From positions 106,110,278 through 106,174,277 of the forward strand of contig CP136069.1 of the NCBI GenBank assembly GCA_032622095.1: a stretch of 64,000 nucleotides of DNA, in the 5' to 3' direction. The stretch is from Siphonodentalium dalli (lineage: Eukaryota; Mollusca; Scaphopoda; Gadilida; Siphonodentaliidae). Below are positions 1 to 10,437 of this stretch, piece by piece. The translations under genes and the position numbers were made by a program. The notes beneath the pieces are model-generated. The model ran no database searches and had not been told where the DNA came from. It saw only the letters and a program-made list of their open reading frames with translations. The first letter of the stretch is position 1; every line of letters begins with the position of its first letter.

Positions 1-38
1 GGTATGTCCGCTCTACTGTAAAAGTAACATATTGTCAC

Positions 39-290
39 GATTTGACCTGTCCAAAACACTCCCCGGACAAAAGTTTTCCTAGGTATAAAATTTCGTCGAA
101 ATCCGATCGTTTTACTCGATTTGACCTTGAACTTACCATTTCGAATGTCAATGTCAGGTCGGGGTCACGACTTGACCCGCCCAAAAGACTCCCCGGACAA
201 AAGTACCCCTAGGTATCAAATTTCGTGGAAATCCGCATGTTTTACCCGATTTGACCTTCGATTGACCATTTTGAAGACCAAGGTCAGGTC
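39..290 (+). repeat. 130-bp tandem repeat, two units
   Basis: Two units start at 39 (GATTTGACCTGTCC) and 169 (GACTTGACCCGCCC), a period of 130 bases. Shared anchors are CTCCCCGGACAAAAGT, CCTAGGTAT and GATTTGACCTT. The same pair recurs at 6611-6862 and 15101-15352. Related units in the opposite orientation lie at 30240-30581. The function is unknown; the texture resembles internal minisatellites of non-autonomous transposons (inference). Confidence 0.85.
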
Positions 291-310
291 GGGATGGGAT
301 GGGATGGGAT
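291..310 (+). repeat. (GGGAT)4 tract, possible G-quadruplex
   Basis: Four perfect GGGAT pentamers followed by GG give four G3 runs separated by two bases, which fits the standard intramolecular G-quadruplex pattern. The tract recurs at 6863-6882 and 15353-15372, always directly after the second 130-bp repeat. It is not a known telomere repeat. Confidence 0.8.
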
Positions 311-332
311 GGAATACCATGGAAGTATATCT

Positions 333-356
333 GATTCCATGGAATCTGACCTCTAG
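333..356 (+). repeat. Perfect 14-bp palindrome and CTAG terminus of spacer S
   Basis: GATTCCATGGAATC at 333-346 is a perfect palindrome. It is followed after six bases by CTAG at 353-356, where S similarity stops and an ATT tract begins. The same layout lies at 6905-6928 and 15395-15418. A short hairpin followed by CTRR is how Helitron 3' ends look, but the stem here is only 5 bp around a CATG loop, so a Helitron origin is a suggestion only. Confidence 0.5.
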
Positions 357-3300
357 TTATTATTATTATTATACTACAGTATTTTTCAACGCCCAAATCT
401 CGGAATGTATTAGTACTAGAAAACTCAAGTTTGGTAAGTATGTTGGGGTAAATGAGTTCTATGCCTTTGGCTCATAACGGATATTGTCCGCATTTACCCC
501 GTAGAGTTATCTCCCTTTATATGAAAAAATGTCATTTTATTATCTCGGAAATTATAAGGAGCAGAGCATCGAAAATTGGACTGTATACACATCTCGATAT
601 GCCCTACTGCCCACGGGCATCAGAACTTGTGTCCGCGCTTTCCCTGAGGAGTTACCGCCCATAGTTGGCAAACCTCTATTTGATTGTACTCTGTTGTCCT
701 CTTGTATCATTCCAGATAACTGCATGTGGTTTTCATAGTCGTGTTGACCGTTGTCAGTTTAGTCAGAGAAGGAAATTTTGACAGGGTCAGACATATATTT
801 TGACACTGGGGTGGGGGGCAAATTGTTTGCAAAATAAAATTTTGATTGACATTCATATATTTAAGTTTATGTATTTCCCGAACGAAAACAAACTCATACC
901 GGAAAGGATTTTTGAAATCCGAGAAGAAATGCAAGAGTTACGGGCCCTCAAAGTTTGCAATTTGGGCCCATGTGCTTGTCCTCACATCTCCTCCGAAGAT
1001 ATCGAACATAGGATATCATCTGATACGCCAACGTGTGCGGACGGAAGAGAGCACGCGGTGGGCCAAATTTTGCCAGTGTCTGTTCATTATTGTGGGTCTG
1101 GGGAGGGGTGGTCCGTGGTACCAATTTTTAATTCTTCTCGGAATCAGATGAAACTTGGAATATAACATCTGCAACATCAGCCGATCTATAAACTGGAAGA
1201 ATTTCGAAAATCCATCGAAAACTAAAAGAATCGCGGGCCCTCAAACTTTGCAATTTTGGGCCCATGTGCTTGATAACACATCTCCTCCGAAGATATCGAA
1301 CATAGGATGTCATCTGATACGAAAATGCGTACGGACTGGAGACGGCACGCGGTGGGCCAAATTTTGCCAGTGTCGGTTCATTATTGTGGGTCTGGGGAGG
1401 GGTGGTCCGTGGTGCCGAATTTTAATTCTTCTCGGAATCAGATGAAACTTGGAATATAATATCTGCAACATCAGCCGATCTCGAAGCTGAAGACAGATCG
1501 TAAATACGTTGGAAAATGGCGGAGATTTTGGCCGTACAAGTTTGAATTTGGGCCATATGCTTTCCAATAATCAAAGTGTTATCCGTCTCCAAATCAGATG
1601 AAATTTATACTATGCAATCTATGTCAGCCGCAAATCACAAAACTGGAAACAACTTTAAAATCCGTTGGAAACTGACGAAGTTACGGGGCCTCAAACTTAG
1701 CAGTTTGTGCCAGGGGTTGATGTTTTCCCAATCCCGTCACCCAATTTCGAGGCAGGGGTGGGGTCACGTCCAAACACTTGAGATCAACCTACACATATTA
1801 GGACAACATATAATCACCATACTTCATATTTTCCGTCCATAAACTGCGATTCTTTCCACTCATGATTGATCCTATTATTATACTTCCATGGTGTAACCAA
1901 GGAAGTATATTGTTTTTCTACTGCGGCCGTTTTCTGTTTAATTGGAAATACTCAGAAACTAATGGGAGGAGGACCGCGAAATCTCTAGCGAATGAAGGCA
2001 TATAAGGTCTACTAAAAATAATGGTATCCGGATGTTGGTCCAATATCTTTTAACAGAGTTATGGCCCTTTTTCGATTATTTTTCATTATTATTATTATTA
2101 TTATACTACAGTATTTTTCAACGCCCAAATCTCGGAATGTATTAGTACTAGAAAACTCAAGTTTGGTAAGTATGTTGGGGTAAATGAGTTCTATGCCTTT
2201 GGCTCATAACGGATATTGTCCGCATTTACCCCGTAGAGTTATCTCCCTTTATATGAAAAAATGTCATTTTATTATCTCGGAAATTATAAGGAGCAGAGCA
2301 TCGAAAATTGGACTGTATACACATCTCGATATGCCCTACTGCCCACGGGCATCAGAACTTGTGTCCGCGCTTTCCCTGAGGAGTTACCGCCCATAGTTGG
2401 CAAACCTCTATTTGATTGTACTCTGTTGTCCTCTTGTATCATTCCAGATAACTGCATGTGGTTTTCATAGTCGTGTTGACCGTTGTCAGTTTAGTCAGAG
2501 AAGGAAATTTTGACAGGGTCAGACATATATTTTGACACTGGGGTGGGGGGCAAATTGTTTGCAAAATAAAATTTTGATTGACATTCATATATTTAAGTTT
2601 ATGTATTTCCCGAACGAAAACAAACTCATACCGGAAAGGATTTTTGAAATCCGAGAAGAAATGCAAGAGTTACGGGCCCTCAAAGTTTGCAATTTGGGCC
2701 CATGTGCTTGTCCTCACATCTCCTCCGAAGATATCGAACATAGGATATCATCTGATACGCCAACGTGTGCGGACGGAAGAGAGCACGCGGTGGGCCAAAT
2801 TTTGCCAGTGTCTGTTCATTATTGTGGGTCTGGGGAGGGGTGGTCCGTGGTACCAATTTTTAATTCTTCTCGGAATCAGATGAAACTTGGAATATAACAT
2901 CTGCAACATCAGCCGATCTATAAACTGGAAGAATTTCGAAAATCCATCGAAAACTAAAAGAATCGCGGGCCCTCAAACTTTGCAATTTTGGGCCCATGTG
3001 CTTGATAACACATCTCCTCCGAAGATATCGAACATAGGATGTCATCTGATACGAAAATGCGTACGGACTGGAGACGGCACGCGGTGGGCCAAATTTTGCC
3101 AGTGTCGGTTCATTATTGTGGGTCTGGGGAGGGGTGGTCCGTGGTGCCGAATTTTAATTCTTCTCGGAATCAGATGAAACTTGGAATATAATATCTGCAA
3201 CATCAGCCGATCTCGAAGCTGAAGACAGATCGTAAATACGTTGGAAAATGGCGGAGATTTTGGCCGTACAAGTTTGAATTTGGGCCATATGCTTTCCAAT

Positions 3301-4464
3301 AATCAAAGTGTTATCCGTCTCCAAATCAGATGAAATTTATACTATGCAATCTATGTCAGCCGCAAATCACAAAACTGGAAACAACTTTAAAATCCGTTGG
3401 AAACTGACGAAGTTACGGGGCCTCAAACTTAGCAGTTTGTGCCAGGGGTTGATGTTTTCCCAATCCCGTCACCCAATTTCGAGGCAGGGGTGGGGTCACG
3501 TCCAAACACTTGAGATCAACCTACACATATTAGGACAACATATAATCACCATACTTCATATTTTCCGTCCATAAACTGCGATTCTTTCCACTCATGATTG
3601 ATCCTATTATTATACTTCCATGGTGTAACCAAGGAAGTATATTGTTTTTCTACTGCGGCCGTTTTCTGTTTAATTGGAAATACTCAGAAACTAATGGGAG
3701 GAGGACCGCGAAATCTCTAGCGAATGAAGGCATATAAGGTCTACTAAAAATAATGGTATCCGGATGTTGGTCCAATATCTTTTAACAGAGTTATGGCCCT
3801 TTTTCGATTATTTTTCATTATTATTATTATTATTATACTACAGTATTTTTCAACGCCCAAATCTCGGAATGTATTAGTACTAGAAAACTCAAGTTTGGTA
3901 AGTATGTTGGGGTAAATGAGTTCTATGCCTTTGGCTCATAACGGATATTGTCCGCATTTACCCCGTAGAGTTATCTCCCTTTATATGAAAAAATGTCATT
4001 TTATTATCTCGGAAATTATAAGGAGCAGAGCATCGAAAATTGGACTGTATACACATCTCGATATGCCCTACTGCCCACGGGCATCAGAACTTGTGTCCGC
4101 GCTTTCCCTGAGGAGTTACCGCCCATAGTTGGCAAACCTCTATTTGATTGTACTCTGTTGTCCTCTTGTATCATTCCAGATAACTGCATGTGGTTTTCAT
4201 AGTCGTGTTGACCGTTGTCAGTTTAGTCAGAGAAGGAAATTTTGACAGGGTCAGACATATATTTTGACACTGGGGTGGGGGGCAAATTGTTTGCAAAATA
4301 AAATTTTGATTGACATTCATATATTTAAGTTTATGTATTTCCCGAACGAAAACAAACTCATACCGGAAAGGATTTTTGAAATCCGAGAAGAAATGCAAGA
4401 GTTACGGGCCCTCAAAGTTTGCAATTTGGGCCCATGTGCTTGTCCTCACATCTCCTCCGAAGAT
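357..4464 (+). repeat. Array A: 1732-bp tandem satellite, 2 full units plus a partial
   Basis: An ATT tract at 357-373 leads into a module of about 1.5 kb that begins ACTACAGTATTTTTCAACGCC, closed by a 31-nt hairpin at 1879 and a 0.22-kb module that ends in another ATT tract. The whole recurs at exactly 1732 bases (hairpins at 1879 and 3611). The third unit is cut at about 4464, after CCTCCGAAGAT, by the spacer. The copies look identical by eye. The 1.5-kb module contains diverged subrepeats; for example GTGGGTCTGGGGAGGGGTGG recurs 294 bases apart, near 1092 and 1386. The 60-135 aa ORFs lie on both strands in overlapping frames, resemble no family I know, and are not called as genes. Confidence 0.95.
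1879..1909 (+). repeat. 31-nt hairpin at module border (array A)
   Basis: Arms TATACTTCCATGG and CCAAGGAAGTATA pair over 13 positions with a single A/A mismatch, around the loop TGTAA. A second array A copy starts at 3611. Equivalent hairpins start at 8453, 10199 and 11945 (array B), 16944, and 17167, 18894, 20621, 22350, 24077, 25804 and 27531 (array C), so it is kept in every unit of every subfamily. It could be a transposon terminus, a cruciform site or an RNA hairpin; nothing in the sequence decides between these. Confidence 0.85.
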
Positions 4465-4740
4465 TCAGATTATGCTACACCCGAAACGGAGATGACTTTT
4501 GGGAAATCCAGAGTCCAAAACGGATCGAAATCGCCCTGTTCCAGAAAAGTCGTTCATTTTGTTTTCACTTTTTGAAAAAGGCTCCAATATTTCAACCAAA
4601 ACTTTTGGACTTAAAACATTATTTTTTTCTCAGTCAAGTGAAAAGAGCTCTTCAAAATAATTCCGCTTATATATATAATATATATTATCTATATATACGC
4701 CAAAAATTTGTCACTCCCCTCTCTCCTTCCTCCGGCTACC

Positions 4741-4758
4741 CCATCCCCCGTGGGATGG
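4741..4758. repeat. Small GC-rich hairpin in spacer S
   Basis: CCATCCC, loop CCGT, GGGATGG: a perfect 7-bp stem. It recurs at 13225-13242. In the diverged spacer at about 28745-28762 the loop has become GCGT and the last base has changed, leaving a 6-bp stem, so pairing is mostly retained. No T-run follows, so it is not called a terminator. Confidence 0.5.
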
Positions 4759-5370
4759 AACCTACCTCCGATTCGAATACACCCGTCATGCCGCGGGCCA
4801 GTCTCATTCCTCTACCAGAGAACTGATAGAACGCCCGTCGAATACCAACAATCATTTCCAGAGTGCTATATTGGTATGAGTTCATATCGGAGCCGTTATA
4901 AAGCAAATAACTTGGATTTTAATATAAACCCACCTATTCGTAAATTGTGTAGCCCATGGTGTGTGGTAAATTATCATTTTATCGTGTATAGTGTGTCATG
5001 AGCTATCTGCGTGCGTGCATTTCACTTTTGTATTTTCTTTCGCATCTTCAACGCACTGCATATCATATACAACCAAACAAAATACAAACATTACATTAAT
5101 TTGATCACACAAGACTTCGTTATATGGTGTATATTTCTACTAACGTAATGACGACGTATAGCCAATTATTCCATTTGCGATAACAACGATAAACACATAG
5201 AAACATGCAAACATCATCAGTTTCGTAAGATCAATTTGTATATTGTTTATATTCTAGTTATTTATCGAATATAAAAAGCATCTTTACATTATCTTTAGTT
5301 TGGTATTATTCGTATTTGATGATTAAAATACACCAAAACATGTTAAATATAAAAAATAAAAAAAGATAAT

Positions 5371-5450
5371 TTGACGGGATTCGAACTCACGTCGCAATAA
5401 AACACATACTGAATGTTTGACGCTCTCTCCACTCGGCTACGCACTGCGCT
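5371..5450 (-). pseudogene. tRNA-Leu-like pseudogene / tRNA-derived element
   Basis: On the minus strand TAGCCGAGTGG matches the Pol III A box (TRGCNNARYGG class, typical of Leu and Ser tRNAs), and AGTTCGAATCC matches the B box with one change. Between them is an anticodon-arm-like CAAAC, loop ATTCA, GTATG, with TCAG that could be U33 plus anticodon CAG (Leu). The acceptor stem does not pair and the T stem is weak, so this is not a working tRNA. T-runs follow on the minus strand (about 5351-5364), as expected for a Pol III terminator. It is likely a tRNA-derived SINE head or a pseudogene. Confidence 0.6.
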
Positions 5451-5641
5451 GTTAATTTATAAGAAAATATATTAGTATTAAATATGTAGGCATATAACTG
5501 TGTATATTTAAACTTTATATCCAAACTGATTGAAATCGAATATAAAAAGCATCTTTACATTATCTTTAGTTTGGTATTATTCGTATTTGATGATTAAAAT
5601 ACACCAAAACATGTTAAAAATAAAAAATAAAAAAAGATAAT

Positions 5642-5722
5642 TTGACGGGATTCGAACTCACGTCGCAATAAAAACACAAGCTGAAGGTTTGACGCTCTGA
5701 CCACTCGACTACGCACTGCGCT
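5642..5722 (-). pseudogene. tRNA-Leu-like pseudogene, second of the pair
   Basis: Same layout as the copy 271 bases to its left, with A box TAGTCGAGTGG, the same B box AGTTCGAATCC and an anticodon-arm region CAAAC, CTTCA, GCTTG. TCAG is again present although bases around it have changed. One stem pair is lost and the acceptor is unpaired. T-runs lie downstream on the minus strand. Confidence 0.58.
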
Positions 5723-5875
5723 ATTAATTTATAAGAAAATATATTAGTATTAAATATATAGGCATATAACTGTGTATATTTAAACTTTATATCCAAACTG
5801 ATTGAAATGCGTGACTATATATATATACCCCTTTCCGCTATACGGGGAACAGGAAAATGCACCTATTCTTCCCAC

Positions 5876-6572
5876 CAAATCCAAAAGGGCTAATTAAAGA
5901 GCAAGGTAATGCCGTAGCAGGTACATTTGGATATTCTATTCACGCCCCCCCCCCAAATCTTGACCGCTATACTTCAAATTCAAACATCGAGAATTTTTTT
6001 TTTGACGAGTACATCTGATAGCTAGTGTTCACGCGCATCTAGAGCGCAATTTTCTAATTTTCAGATGGAACGGAACGGTTTACTCGTGACAACGCTATAT
6101 ATCATAAATATGTATACTTCTGTAGTCTATCACTAGCCGATTTTTAGCCCCAAATCCAAACGGGCCGATGTAGGAGCGAGTTTAATGCGGTGGTACATAA
6201 GCCGGTATACTGTAGGTATGACTCTAAAATTTGACCTCTCTAATATAAACGCAACCTGCTCAAGGGAGTGTTTGTGTCGGGTGGGTTCAGATTTGGAAAA
6301 TTCCACCGAAGATCAAATGGGCAAAATTACTCCGAAAATCATATATTGAGATAAAAACTTTTCGATGAGTGGATGTGATAAGTAGTATATACACGCAAGA
6401 TTAGTACACTTTTTAATGATTTATATTGAACGGTTTAACCCTGGTAGCGTATAACGTTGTGACCGGTGATATATATTACTCAAATTCAAACCCTCTCTTC
6501 ATGACGCAAATTCAAACGGACTTAGCAAGAAGCAAGGCAAATGCATGAATATGCTCACCGATATACTATATA
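5876..6572 (+). repeat. Three diverged subrepeats in spacer S
   Basis: Three starts share a motif CAAATYCAAANGGGC or a near form: 5876 (CAAATCCAAAAGGGC), 6151 (CAAATCCAAACGGGC) and 6507 (GCAAATTCAAACGGAC). Each is followed by an AGCAAGG or GGAGCGAG-type block, then a TATAC/TATTC block and GGTATG or similar. Spacing is 275 and 356 bases. The same triplet is at 14360-15062. The spacer thus has its own old internal repeat history. Confidence 0.6.
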
Positions 6573-6928
6573 GGTATGTCCGCTCTACTGTAAAAGTAAC
6601 ATATTGTCACGATTTGACCTGTCCAAAACACTCCCCGGACAAAAGTTTTCCTAGGTATAAAATTTCGTCGAAATCCGATCGTTTTACTCGATTTGACCTT
6701 GAACTTACCATTTCGAATGTCAATGTCAGGTCGGGGTCACGACTTGACCCGCCCAAAAGACTCCCCGGACAAAAGTACCCCTAGGTATCAAATTTCGTGG
6801 AAATCCGCATGTTTTACCCGATTTGACCTTCGATTGACCATTTTGAAGACCAAGGTCAGGTCGGGATGGGATGGGATGGGATGGAATACCATGGAAGTAT
6901 ATCTGATTCCATGGAATCTGACCTCTAG

Positions 6929-8656
6929 TTATTATTATTATTATACTGGACACTTTTGCAACCCTTATTACTCGAAAAGTACCAGGAGTAGCACACTAAA
7001 TATTGGTACGTATTTTGGGGTCAAAGAGTTGTATGCCATCGTCGCATAAAGAATATTGTCCGCGTTTTCTCCGAGGAGTTATCTCCCTTTATCTGAAAAA
7101 ATGTCATTTTATTATCTCGGAAATTATAAGAAGCAGAGCATCGAAAATTAGACCGTATGCACATCTCGATATGCACTACTGCCCACGGGCATAAAAACTT
7201 GGGTCCGCCCTTTCCCTGAAGAGTTACCGCCCATAGTTGGCAAACCTCTATTTTATTGTACTCTGTTGTCCTCCCGTATCATTCCAGATAACTGTATTTG
7301 GTTTTTGTAGTCGTGTTGACCGTTGTCAGCTTAGTCCGAGGAAGAAAATTTGACAGGGTTGGACATATATTTTTACACTGGGGTGGGGGCAATATTTTCG
7401 CAATTTTTTTTTATTATTGACATTCATCTATTTAAGTATGTAGATTCCCTGAACGACAACAAACCCATACCGGAAAGGATTTTTGTAATCCGAGAAGAAA
7501 TGCAAGAGTTACGGGCCCTCAAAGTTTGCAAGTGTCGGTCCCATGTGCTTGTGACCCTATCTCCTCCGAAGATGTCGAACTTTGGATGTCGTCTGATATC
7601 CCAGTGCGTGCGGGCTGAAGAGAGCACGTGATGTGCCAAATTTTGCCAGTGTCGGTTCAGTGTTGTGGATCAGGGGAGGGGCGGTCCGGGGTACCAATTT
7701 TTTATTCTTCTCCGAATCAGATGAAACTTGGAGTGTAACATCTACACCGCCAACCGATCTAGAAACTGAAACAATTTCGAAAATCCATTGAAAAATGACG
7801 GAGTTGCGGTCCTTCAAACTATGCAAATTTGGGCCCATGTGCCTGTGACCTCATCTCCTCCGAAGATCTCGAACTTAGGATGTTATCTGATATCGCAGTG
7901 CGCGCGGTCTGAAGAGAGCACGCGATGTGCCAAATTTTGCAAGTGTCGGTTCAGTGCTGTGGGTCAGGGGAGGGGTGGTCCGAGGTACCAAAATTTAGTT
8001 CGTCTCCGAATCATATGAAACTTGGTATATAACATCTACCTTACACGTTGATCATAAAACTGAAAACAGATCGTAAATCCGTTAAAAAATGGCGGAGATT
8101 TAGGCCCTCAAACTTTGAATGTGGGCCCGTATTCTTTCCAATAAACAAAATGTTATTCGTCTCTGAATCAGACAAAATTTATAACAAATAATCAATGTAA
8201 CTAGCTGATCACAATACTCAAAACAATTTTAAAATCCATCGGAAAATAACGGAGTTACGGGCTCTCAAAATTCGCATTTTGGGCCGGGTTTGACTATTTC
8301 CCAATCCCGTCACCCAATTTCGAGGCAGGGGTGGGGTCACTTCCAAACACTTGAGATCAACCCACACATGTTAAGGGAAAGAGATAATCATCCTACTTCA
8401 TATTTTACGTCCCTTAACTGCGATTTATTGAGCTCATGATTTGCCCTATTATTATACTTCCATGGTGTAACCAAGGAAGTATATTGTTTTTCTACTGCGG
8501 CCGTTTTCTGTTTAATTGAAAATACTCAGAAACTAATGGGAGGAGGACCGCGAAATCTCTAGCGAATATAGGCATCTAAGGTCTACTAAAAATAATGGTA
8601 TCCAGATGTTGGTCCAATATCTTTTGACAGAGTTATGGCCCTTTTTCGATTATTTT

Positions 8657-8691
<35 letters not shown>

Positions 8692-10402
8692 CTGGACACT
8701 TTTGCAACCCTTATTACTCGAAAAGTACCAGGAGTAGCACACTAAATATTGGTACGTATTTTGGGGTCAAAGAGTTGTATGCCATCGTCGCATAAAGAAT
8801 ATTGTCCGCGTTTTCTCCGAGGAGTTATCTCCCTTTATCTGAAAAAATGTCATTTTATTATCTCGGAAATTATAAGAAGCAGAGCATCGAAAATTAGACC
8901 GTATGCACATCTCGATATGCACTACTGCCCACGGGCATAAAAACTTGGGTCCGCCCTTTCCCTGAAGAGTTACCGCCCATAGTTGGCAAACCTCTATTTT
9001 ATTGTACTCTGTTGTCCTCCCGTATCATTCCAGATAACTGTATTTGGTTTTTGTAGTCGTGTTGACCGTTGTCAGCTTAGTCCGAGGAAGAAAATTTGAC
9101 AGGGTTGGACATATATTTTTACACTGGGGTGGGGGCAATATTTTCGCAATTTTTTTTTATTATTGACATTCATCTATTTAAGTATGTAGATTCCCTGAAC
9201 GACAACAAACCCATACCGGAAAGGATTTTTGTAATCCGAGAAGAAATGCAAGAGTTACGGGCCCTCAAAGTTTGCAAGTGTCGGTCCCATGTGCTTGTGA
9301 CCCTATCTCCTCCGAAGATGTCGAACTTTGGATGTCGTCTGATATCCCAGTGCGTGCGGGCTGAAGAGAGCACGTGATGTGCCAAATTTTGCCAGTGTCG
9401 GTTCAGTGTTGTGGATCAGGGGAGGGGCGGTCCGGGGTACCAATTTTTTATTCTTCTCCGAATCAGATGAAACTTGGAGTGTAACATCTACACCGCCAAC
9501 CGATCTAGAAACTGAAACAATTTCGAAAATCCATTGAAAAATGACGGAGTTGCGGTCCTTCAAACTATGCAAATTTGGGCCCATGTGCCTGTGACCTCAT
9601 CTCCTCCGAAGATCTCGAACTTAGGATGTTATCTGATATCGCAGTGCGCGCGGTCTGAAGAGAGCACGCGATGTGCCAAATTTTGCAAGTGTCGGTTCAG
9701 TGCTGTGGGTCAGGGGAGGGGTGGTCCGAGGTACCAAAATTTAGTTCGTCTCCGAATCATATGAAACTTGGTATATAACATCTACCTTACACGTTGATCA
9801 TAAAACTGAAAACAGATCGTAAATCCGTTAAAAAATGGCGGAGATTTAGGCCCTCAAACTTTGAATGTGGGCCCGTATTCTTTCCAATAAACAAAATGTT
9901 ATTCGTCTCTGAATCAGACAAAATTTATAACAAATAATCAATGTAACTAGCTGATCACAATACTCAAAACAATTTTAAAATCCATCGGAAAATAACGGAG
10001 TTACGGGCTCTCAAAATTCGCATTTTGGGCCGGGTTTGACTATTTCCCAATCCCGTCACCCAATTTCGAGGCAGGGGTGGGGTCACTTCCAAACACTTGA
10101 GATCAACCCACACATGTTAAGGGAAAGAGATAATCATCCTACTTCATATTTTACGTCCCTTAACTGCGATTTATTGAGCTCATGATTTGCCCTATTATTA
10201 TACTTCCATGGTGTAACCAAGGAAGTATATTGTTTTTCTACTGCGGCCGTTTTCTGTTTAATTGAAAATACTCAGAAACTAATGGGAGGAGGACCGCGAA
10301 ATCTCTAGCGAATATAGGCATCTAAGGTCTACTAAAAATAATGGTATCCAGATGTTGGTCCAATATCTTTTGACAGAGTTATGGTCCTTTTTCGATTATT
10401 TT

Positions 10403-10437
<35 letters not shown>

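Larger units (their letters stand above)
1..356 (+). repeat. Spacer S, copy 0 (right end only)
   Basis: The first 356 bases match the right end of the spacer segment seen again at 6573-6928 and 15063-15418, nearly base for base. The window therefore opens inside a spacer copy. It holds two 130-bp tandem repeats, a GGGAT tract and a palindrome, and ends in CTAG immediately before an ATT tract that starts array A. No gene is seen. The short ORFs here on both strands recur unchanged at the other copies, as expected of a repeat. Confidence 0.9.
5264..5806 (+). repeat. Tandem pair of 271-bp AT-rich units carrying tRNA-like sequences
   Basis: The start ATCGAATATAAAAAGC occurs at 5264 and 5535, and the two units run in parallel for 271 bases with scattered differences. 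Each contains one minus-strand tRNA-like sequence with A-runs to its left, which are T-runs downstream on the minus strand. The pair recurs at 13748-14290. The third spacer has a single unit at about 29633-29905. Confidence 0.85.
4465..6928 (+). repeat. Spacer S, copy 1
   Basis: This 2.46-kb segment is unlike the 1.73-kb unit and recurs almost unchanged 8,484-8,490 bases downstream (12854-15418). In order it holds an AT-rich palindromic stretch (about 4668-4700), a 7-bp GC hairpin at 4741-4758 (CCATCCC and GGGATGG around CCGT), a weak tRNA-like sequence at 4767-4830, two 271-bp units each with a tRNA-like pseudogene, a poly-C run near 5945, three diverged subrepeats (5876-6572), two 130-bp repeats (6611-6862), a GGGAT tract (6863-6882), the palindrome (6905-6918) and CTAG (6925-6928). 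No coding region is supported. Its left end lacks about 100 bases present in copy 2. Confidence 0.9.

Noticed and set aside
291..310. Interstitial telomere repeat
   Set aside because: GGGAT is not a known telomeric unit, and only four copies lie at a fixed place inside the spacer.
4668..4700. TATA-rich palindrome as a core promoter
   Set aside because: It is a simple AT repeat within a multicopy spacer, with no supported gene downstream.
452..4826. Small ORFs (60-135 aa) on both strands of the 1.73-kb units, for example 800-1165 and 4419-4826
   Set aside because: They recur with the satellite, overlap each other on opposite strands, match no family I know, and some (4419-4826) run across the array/spacer border.
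5371..5450. Functional tRNA gene
   Set aside because: The acceptor stem does not pair and the T stem is weak, so only the internal promoter boxes and an anticodon-arm-like hairpin remain.
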